A stretch of 19,551 nt of DNA from CAYLLN01 sp040901775 (lineage in GTDB: Bacteria; Planctomycetota; Planctomycetia; Pirellulales; Pirellulaceae). The stretch is taken from NCBI GenBank assembly GCA_040901775.1, contig JBBDYF010000190.1, forward strand, positions 1-19,551, given 5' to 3'. This document shows positions 14,674-19,551 of this stretch, piece by piece. Under the pieces are notes generated by a model, which had not been told where the DNA came from, did no database searches, and worked only from the letters and a program-made list of their open reading frames with translations. Numbering within the stretch: the stretch's first letter is position 1; each line of letters begins with the position of its first letter. The translations under genes and the position numbers were made by a program.

Positions 14674-15435
14674 ATGAAGCCGGCAATGACGGCTCTTCAA
14701 AGGAATTGGAACGCGCTCCAGCGGCAGATTGTCGCCTGCGAGGCCTGTCCGCGGCTGCGGGCCCACTGCACGCAAACCGGCCGCGACAAGCGGCGCTCCT
14801 ATGCCGGCTGGGATTACTGGGCGCGGCCCGTTCCCAATCTGGGCGAATTACCCGCCCGGCTGTTGATTTTGGGCCTCGCGCCTGCGGCCCACGGGGCGAA
14901 CCGAACGGGCCGCATGTTCACCGGCGACCGGAGCGGCGAATGGCTCTTTCGGGCGCTGCACAAGGCGGGATTCGCCAACCAGCCGCATTCGGAACGGGTG
15001 GACGACGGCCTGCGGCTGATCGACTGCGTCATTACCGCCACTTGCCATTGCGCCCCGCCCGGCAACCTGCCGACGATCGAGGAGATCGTCAACTGTCGCC
15101 AGCATTTGCGGGCGACCTTCGACCTCGTCCAGCCGCGAGTGATCCTCGCCTTGGGGCAGATCGGCTGGAAGGGAGCTTTGGACCAGCTTCGCGACCAAGG
15201 TTGGCAGACCGGCCGGCTGCCGAAATTCGGGCATGGGGCGGTCGCGCCCTTGGCCGCTGGTCGCTGGCTCGTCGGCTCGTATCATCCGAGCCAGCAGAAC
15301 ACGTTCACGGGCAAGCTGACCGAGCCGATGTTCGACGCCGTGTTTGTGGCGATTAAGGGATTGCTCGAGGGTAGCGGAAGGGGGCTCGTGCCGACGCGGA
15401 GGGGACCCGACCGGTCGTTACCTTCTACTGCTTAG
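14674..15435 (+). CDS. Uracil-DNA glycosylase, family 5 (UDGb type)
   Basis: A 253-residue DNA repair enzyme that removes uracil (and in this family also other deaminated bases) from DNA. Diagnostic motifs are GLAPAAHGANRTGRMFTGD (67-85), the family 5 active-site loop, and HPSQQNTFTG (204-213), the leading His-Pro-Ser motif. Four cysteines suit a [4Fe-4S] cluster: Cys22 and Cys25 in CEACPR, Cys124 or Cys126 in TCHC, and Cys141. The start is uncertain: ATG 14674 has GGTAGG directly abutting it; ATG 14686 (residue 5) is an alternative. The gene follows the CBS protein by 9 bp. About 20 C-terminal residues (SGRGLVPTRRGPDRSLPSTA) look non-conserved, and the 3' end overlaps the convergent gene's end by 11 bp. 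Confidence 0.92.
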   Translation: MKPAMTALQRNWNALQRQIVACEACPRLRAHCTQTGRDKRRSYAGWDYWARPVPNLGELPARLLILGLAPAAHGANRTGRMFTGDRSGEWLFRALHKAGFANQPHSERVDDGLRLIDCVITATCHCAPPGNLPTIEEIVNCRQHLRATFDLVQPRVILALGQIGWKGALDQLRDQGWQTGRLPKFGHGAVAPLAAGRWLVGSYHPSQQNTFTGKLTEPMFDAVFVAIKGLLEGSGRGLVPTRRGPDRSLPSTA

Positions 15436-16267
15436 CTTTTTTGGCCAAGGCGGCGTCCACCGCCTGCTTCACCTCGTCGCCAATGTCGATGGTGAACGGC
15501 TCGTCGGGAATCGAAGCCTCGTCTGCCAGCTTTTTCAGCCGGGCGATCATCGCGCGGACCTGCTCGTCAGTCATCTGCTCGCCTGCGAACTCATCCTCGT
15601 CAGTCATCTCGGCCGGCGGTTCAGCCAGATCTTTAGCCGGCTCGACTTCGGCTGGGGCCACGTCAGTTGCTTCCGGCGCTGGCGGTTCGGCGGGCGGCTC
15701 GTTTGCCGGTTCGTCTCCCGACTCGGCAAGGATGGCGCTAACATCCGTAAAAGGCCCGTTCAGCGCCGATTGCAACTCCTCCTGGCTGATCTTCTTTTCG
15801 TACACGCCGCGCAAGGCCCGTTCAAAAGCCCGGCGACCCTGCGCTTTCTCCTCCGGCGATAGGCCCGATGGATCGAGATACTGCTTCTCCATTCCCCACA
15901 GGCCGATCAGGCTGAATACGGGGGACTCGCCGATCTCGGTCATGATCTGCTCCAGGTCATCGGAATCGATCTGGCGCGCCTTGTAGGCATCCACCACGCG
16001 ATCGACCTGGGCGATGACTTCGGCCTTTTCACCTGCCGGAATCTCGCTCTCCTCGATCATGGCGACAATCACTTGCCGCGCAAAACCGGCCGCCCACTTG
16101 TCGAAGTTCTGCTGCACGTAGATCGCCACGCCGGCGCACACCAGCAGGCTCACCACCACCATGCCCAGGCAGCCGATCAACAGCCCCCAGCCACAGCCGC
16201 TCCCCGACGAGCGCGGCGGCTCCTGATAGAACGAGGGTTGTTGGGGACTGGGGAAGGGATTCGACAT
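15425..16267 (-). CDS. Acidic single-span membrane protein, hypothetical
   Basis: A 280-residue protein from the ATG at 16267; an in-frame TTG at 16297 is an alternative, and neither has a clear Shine-Dalgarno site. A Pro/Ser-rich cytoplasmic N-terminus (about 25 residues) is followed by one hydrophobic span (about 27-50, GWGLLIGCLGMVVVSLLVC). The rest is helical and charged, with a Glu/Pro/Ala-rich linker at about 190-230 (NEPPAEPPAPEA) and a final helical segment ending in Lys/Ala. No enzymatic motif is visible. It would sit in the cytoplasmic membrane with a large extracytoplasmic or cytoplasmic tail, orientation unknown. It is third in a same-strand cluster behind the PmoA-like gene (57 bp gap), so cotranscription is possible. 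Confidence 0.8.
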   Translation of the reverse strand: MSNPFPSPQQPSFYQEPPRSSGSGCGWGLLIGCLGMVVVSLLVCAGVAIYVQQNFDKWAAGFARQVIVAMIEESEIPAGEKAEVIAQVDRVVDAYKARQIDSDDLEQIMTEIGESPVFSLIGLWGMEKQYLDPSGLSPEEKAQGRRAFERALRGVYEKKISQEELQSALNGPFTDVSAILAESGDEPANEPPAEPPAPEATDVAPAEVEPAKDLAEPPAEMTDEDEFAGEQMTDEQVRAMIARLKKLADEASIPDEPFTIDIGDEVKQAVDAALAKKAKQ

Positions 16268-16324
16268 GGAGAAATCCGTTGGCGGAGGAAGCTTCAAAAC
16301 AGAACCGAACGGGAAACGGCGAGT

Positions 16325-17266
16325 TCACTTTTTCGCCGGCAGCGGCGGGGGCGGGCCAATTTTTGCGAACTCGGCGAACTGCTCGTCGATTTGCCCGGCC
16401 GTCGGCACGCCGGCATGAACCCACAGGCCGTAACGCAGCGCCAGCGGCGATCCCGGCTCGATGGTCGTCGGCCCGGCAAAGTTGAGCGCGGCCCCCATCC
16501 AGCCGTCGTCGCGAACGTGAAACACGGTCGGATGGTTGGGGTTGCTCGGATGATCGAGCAGCGTAATCCCCTCGCGGGCGCTTTTAGTGATGGGGCCCGA
16601 GTAATCGACCCAGCGGGCGGCTCTTTCGTGGACGCCCGTCTCGTTCACGCCCCCGGCGCTATTGCGGATCGTGCCGCCGCCATCGTGAACGCCGATCGTC
16701 TTTGCCATCCGGACGCCGATGACGCCAAAGTTGGTCTTGCCGAGGGTGGCCGGCATCTTTGTCGAAAACTGCACGTCGAGCACCAGCAGCCACTGGCCCG
16801 CAGCTTGCGGAACAAACCGCATCGTCCGCTGCTCCTCAAGCAGGATGCGGCCCGTATCGTCCTGCCAGGCGTTCACCGCTTCGATCAGCGCTTCGTCGTC
16901 GGCGTCTTCGTAGCGCGTCGTCCGGCGGTGGACGATCCGCCCCTTGCTCGACGAGGCATCGTTCCAAAAGCCGACGCCTTCGACGGCATGATGCGAGATC
17001 CAGACGCTGTTGTGATGGCTGTGGCCGTTGGGATCGCGCGGGTGTCCCATCCGGGTGAGCGATTTGCCGCTCGGCCCGATCAAGGGAAACAGGAACGGCC
17101 GGTACAGCTCTTTGCCGAAATGGTATCGCGAAATCTCCTGGCCGTCGCGCTCGACGATCGCCGCGCCGCCGGGCAGCGGAATCACCTGCATCCGAGGCAC
17201 CGGCTTGGCAGCGGGCAAATCGACCTGCCCCGGAGCCAGCAACAGGAACAACAAGGTTGTCATCAT
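16325..17266 (-). CDS. Exported DUF6807 / 'PmoA-like' protein
   Basis: A 313-residue protein. The ATG at 17266 is chosen because it opens a signal-like sequence (MMTTLLFLLLAPGQV); a longer frame to 17311 is possible and no Shine-Dalgarno site decides. Typical features of the family annotated as 'methane oxygenase PmoA' or DUF6807 are present: RPFLFPLIGPSGKSLTR, the His-rich GHPRDPNGHSHHNSVWISH (about 74-92), and DHPSNPNHPTVFHVRDDGW near the C-terminus. The His-rich motif suggests metal or sugar binding. Despite the label, the family is not a methane monooxygenase subunit; in planctomycetes it is common and linked by context to sugar or glycan degradation, which is an inference. It follows the serine hydrolase gene by 72 bp on the same strand. 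Confidence 0.85.
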   Translation of the reverse strand: MMTTLLFLLLAPGQVDLPAAKPVPRMQVIPLPGGAAIVERDGQEISRYHFGKELYRPFLFPLIGPSGKSLTRMGHPRDPNGHSHHNSVWISHHAVEGVGFWNDASSSKGRIVHRRTTRYEDADDEALIEAVNAWQDDTGRILLEEQRTMRFVPQAAGQWLLVLDVQFSTKMPATLGKTNFGVIGVRMAKTIGVHDGGGTIRNSAGGVNETGVHERAARWVDYSGPITKSAREGITLLDHPSNPNHPTVFHVRDDGWMGAALNFAGPTTIEPGSPLALRYGLWVHAGVPTAGQIDEQFAEFAKIGPPPPLPAKK

Positions 17267-17338
17267 GGTTGTGTCGCCGCGGATTATCGTGCCTCGACAG
17301 GCGCGCGTCAAGAAAGTCGCGCGCGGAATTCTCGCCGC

Positions 17339-18565
17339 CTACGGACTTACCGCGTCCGCCGGCCAGGTTTTGACCTCGCCGACGAGCTTGGTCAGCGGGC
17401 CTTCGATCGAGCGGCCCAGGAATTTTCCGTCGGCCGACTGGCCCAGGTTGGTCAGCAGGGCCAGGTTCGTGCCGTCGGGAAAGTGCATCAGCGAGGCAGC
17501 CGTGCAGGCTAGCGCGCCACCGTGGCGCGCGACGAGCCGCTCGTCTTCGTCCGCTTTCAAAGTCCAGCCGAGGCCGTAGTAAGCGCCGCTTTGGCCTTCT
17601 TCGGGCTTGGCGATGGTGGCCTGGGGCGAAAACATGAGCCGCACGCTCGCCGCTTTGAGCAGGCCGCCGCGCGTTTGCCGTCCCCCCTCCACCAGGTCGA
17701 AGGCGGAAGCAAACTTCACCAGGTCGATGGCCGAGGCGATCCAGCCGCCGTGGGCGTCGAGCGTTTCCTGCCGCCAAACGCCGTAGCTGATCGGCACTTG
17801 CTCTTGGCCGGCGCCGGGGCCCGTCACGGCCAGGCTGGTGCCGCTGTGGATGTCGTAGTATTTCACTTCGCCGTCGGCCCGCTCGCTTTCGAGCGAGCCG
17901 CCGATCCGGGCCCGCTCGATCCCCAGCGGTTTGAATACTGCTTCTCGCACGTACTGCTCGTACGGCTGGCCGCTCGCCTTTTCGATCGCGCGCCCCAGCA
18001 GGCAATAGCCGAAGTTTGAGTAGGCATAGCAAGCCAGCGGTTCAAAATCGAGCGGCTGCCCCAGTTGAAAGCGGATCACATGCTCGGTCAGCACGGGCAG
18101 GTCGATCTTCAGTGATTTGGCCATCCGCGCGGCCTGAAACATCGGATCGTACGACTTGTCGCGGTCCCAGCCGCCGCGGTGGCAGAGGCATTCGACCAGC
18201 GTGACCTGCCGCCACCGCTCGTCGAACTGGCCCCCTTCTTCGAGATGCGGCTCGAGCGCAATGTAGTCGAGCACCTTGTCTTCCAGCTTGAGCTTCTCCT
18301 GCTCGACCAGCTTCAGAATCGCCACCGCGGTAATCGGCTTGCTGACGCTGGCAATGCGAAACAGCGAATCGGGCTGCACGGGTGCCTGCGCCTCGCGGTC
18401 GGCATAGCCAAAGCCGCGCGCGTAAACCGTCTTGCCTTCGCGAGCGATCGCTAGCGAGGCGCCGGGAATATTGTGCTCGGCCAAGAAGCCTTTCATCCAG
18501 GCGTCGAACTTTTCTAGCTCGGGGCGCGGCGTTCCCGAAACGGGCAAGTCGGCTGGTGAAGTCAT
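17339..18565 (-). CDS. Serine hydrolase of the beta-lactamase / class C family
   Basis: A 408-residue protein with the three signature motifs of penicillin-binding-protein-like serine hydrolases: SVSK (Ser73 nucleophile, Lys76) in FRIASVSKPITA, YSN (182-184), and HGG (348-350) in place of KTG. Such proteins act as esterases, D-amino-acid amidases or beta-lactamases; the substrate cannot be inferred. Phrases such as GASLAIAREGKTVYARGFGYADRE are typical of the EstB/serine hydrolase branch. No signal peptide follows the ATG at 18565. The frame stays open upstream through a TTG at 18583 to the assembly gap at 18637, so the true start could be further upstream and an export signal could be missing. 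It is the first gene of a same-strand cluster with the PmoA-like and membrane-protein genes. Confidence 0.9.
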   Translation of the reverse strand: MTSPADLPVSGTPRPELEKFDAWMKGFLAEHNIPGASLAIAREGKTVYARGFGYADREAQAPVQPDSLFRIASVSKPITAVAILKLVEQEKLKLEDKVLDYIALEPHLEEGGQFDERWRQVTLVECLCHRGGWDRDKSYDPMFQAARMAKSLKIDLPVLTEHVIRFQLGQPLDFEPLACYAYSNFGYCLLGRAIEKASGQPYEQYVREAVFKPLGIERARIGGSLESERADGEVKYYDIHSGTSLAVTGPGAGQEQVPISYGVWRQETLDAHGGWIASAIDLVKFASAFDLVEGGRQTRGGLLKAASVRLMFSPQATIAKPEEGQSGAYYGLGWTLKADEDERLVARHGGALACTAASLMHFPDGTNLALLTNLGQSADGKFLGRSIEGPLTKLVGEVKTWPADAVSP

Positions 18566-18628
18566 GGCTGGTTCGCGGGCCAAGGCAGGAAGAACGAGTC
18601 GGTAAGCGAGCTGAATATCACCTACACT

Positions 18629-18687
18629 AACCCGACNNNNNNNNNNTCAGCGAGGGACAGCGCGGTCCCTCGCTGACGCGTCGGGTT
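18629..18687. repeat. Palindromic repeat interrupted by the assembly gap
   Basis: The arms TCAGCGAGGGA (18647-18657) and TCCCTCGCTGA (18666-18676) pair perfectly around an 8-nt loop. The outer arms AACCCGA (18629-18635) and TCGGGTT (18681-18687) also pair. The words match the repeat at 3335-3387. It lies between the serine hydrolase start and the ABC permease start, which diverge. Confidence 0.8.
18637..18646. other. Assembly gap (10 N)
   Basis: Ten N fall inside the left arm of the palindrome at 18629-18687. If the outer stem is perfect, the right arm has four bases (CGCG, 18677-18680) between the inner and outer stems, while the left has one C plus the gap. The true gap would then be about 3 bases, so the ten N are probably a placeholder. 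Confidence 0.95.
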
Positions 18688-18747
18688 TGTATGCGTCGCC
18701 CGCTCCGCGGCCCCGGCATTCCGCGCGATTTACGCTATCGTAAGGGC

Positions 18748-19551
18748 ATGAACACCGCGCGCGTCTTATCGCAAAGCCTGTTGTTTCACTGGCGCATTCA
18801 CGCCGCCGTGGCGCTCGGCGTGGCGGCGGCGGCGGCTGTGCTGACCGGGGCGCTCTTGGTCGGCGATTCGGTTCGAGGGAGCCTGCGGCACTTGACGCTC
18901 GACCGCCTCGGCCAGATCGACGAACTGCTCATCGCCGATCATTTCTTCCGGCAGGAACTGGCGGCCGAACTCGCCAGTCAGCCGCAGTTCGATCAGCACT
19001 ATGCAGCAGCCGTGCCCGCCATTCTGTTTCCCAGCGGGACGATCGAGCTTGCCCACGAGAGTGGTCGCCGTCGAGCGAGTGGCGTCACGGTCATCGGCAG
19101 CACCGCAGCCTTTTGGCAGCTTGGCGATAGGCGTTTCAGCGCCACCAAGCAGCCCGGCGAAGGCCAAATCGTGCTCAATGCCCCCTTGGCCGAAGAACTG
19201 GGGGCCAAACTGGGCGACACCATCGTGTTGCGCTTGGGCAAGGCGAATCAGGTGCCGGCCGACAGCCCCCTCGGCCGCAAGACCGACCGGATTGCCAGCA
19301 TCGCGGAATTGCAGGTCAGCGAGATCATCCCGGCCGAGAGCCTGGGCCGTTTTAGCTTGCAGCCGACGCAGACGACGCCGCACAATGCGTACGTTTCGTT
19401 GGGCACGTTGCAAACGGGCCTCGAAGTGGATGGGAAGGCGAACGCCATCTTCGTGGCCCGGCAGTCCGGCTCGACAGCGAGCGCCGCCGGCGACAAACCG
19501 GCCTTGGCAGAGATGCTGCGACCGCGAATCGAAGACTACGGGTTGACTCTC
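18748..19551 (+). CDS. ABC transporter permease, MacB/FtsX type (partial, runs off the right edge)
   Basis: 268 codons from the ATG at 18748 to the window end are open without a stop. The N-terminal segment has one membrane span (about 17-38, AAVALGVAAAAAVLTGALLVG) followed by GDSVRGSLRHLTLDRLG, as in MacB/LolC-type permeases of planctomycetes. The rest is the start of the extracytoplasmic core domain (GEGQIVLNAPLAEELGAKLGDTIVLRLG). The remaining spans and any ATPase gene would lie beyond the window. AAGGG precedes the ATG very closely. Such systems move lipids, lipoproteins or peptides across or out of the membrane using mechanical force; the cargo is unknown. It is divergent from the serine hydrolase. 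Confidence 0.88.
   Translation, partial: MNTARVLSQSLLFHWRIHAAVALGVAAAAAVLTGALLVGDSVRGSLRHLTLDRLGQIDELLIADHFFRQELAAELASQPQFDQHYAAAVPAILFPSGTIELAHESGRRRASGVTVIGSTAAFWQLGDRRFSATKQPGEGQIVLNAPLAEELGAKLGDTIVLRLGKANQVPADSPLGRKTDRIASIAELQVSEIIPAESLGRFSLQPTQTTPHNAYVSLGTLQTGLEVDGKANAIFVARQSGSTASAAGDKPALAEMLRPRIEDYGLTL

Noticed and set aside
16325..17266. Particulate methane monooxygenase subunit (from the name 'PmoA')
   Set aside because: The protein is a soluble exported DUF6807-type protein without the many membrane spans of true PmoA; the family label is misleading.
16073..17512. 479-codon plus-strand open frame
   Set aside because: It is antisense to three minus-strand genes with family matches, and its Arg/His/Ala-rich translation is typical of a shadow frame.

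Overview
The window looks like a chromosomal segment of a planctomycete (phylum Planctomycetota, probably a Pirellulales-like member of class Planctomycetia). The evidence is the high-GC coding sequence, several exported proteins of types I know only from planctomycetes (a BON protein with a Pro/Tyr-rich tail, a DUF6807/'PmoA' protein, a TlpA thioredoxin fused to a long N-terminal region), abundant short palindromic intergenic repeats, and an rRNA locus in which 16S is not attached to 23S. The lineage is an inference from gene content; no 16S is present to confirm it.

Layout. Positions 1-994 (minus strand) are the start of an rRNA operon: tRNA-Ile(GAT), tRNA-Ala(TGC), a long spacer with a boxA-like element and hairpins, and the first 47 nt of 23S rRNA running off the left edge. 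There is no 16S gene upstream. A near-consensus sigma70-type promoter sits 38 bp before tRNA-Ile. From 1337 to 6150 four plus-strand genes encode exported or membrane proteins (TlpA-like thioredoxin, a small membrane protein, a BON protein with a strong terminator, a probable envelope protein), separated by repeat-filled intergenic stretches. A minus-strand aldehyde dehydrogenase follows (6303-7721). Next come a plus-strand exported planctomycete protein and moeA (8177-11076).

The centre holds a minus-strand pair: a membrane histidine kinase with a CxxCH haem-binding motif in its periplasmic part (11731-13578) and, 29 bp downstream of it, an AT-richer orphan gene with a PD-(D/E)XK-nuclease-like core (11093-11701). 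Divergent from the kinase are a four-CBS-domain protein and a family 5 uracil-DNA glycosylase (13831-15435), a likely two-gene operon. Convergent to these is a minus-strand cluster of a serine hydrolase, a DUF6807/PmoA-like protein and an acidic single-span membrane protein (18565 to 15425). An assembly gap of 10 N lies inside a palindromic repeat at 18637-18646, and a MacB/FtsX-type ABC permease starts at 18748 and runs off the right edge.

No single operon spans the window; most of it is housekeeping or envelope-related. The points most worth a second look are the 16S-less rRNA operon with its own promoter, the c-haem histidine kinase, the low-GC nuclease-like orphan, and the palindromic repeat family that recurs about 15 kb apart and probably caused the assembly gap. 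I saw no CRISPR array, prophage, transposase or recognisable defence system.
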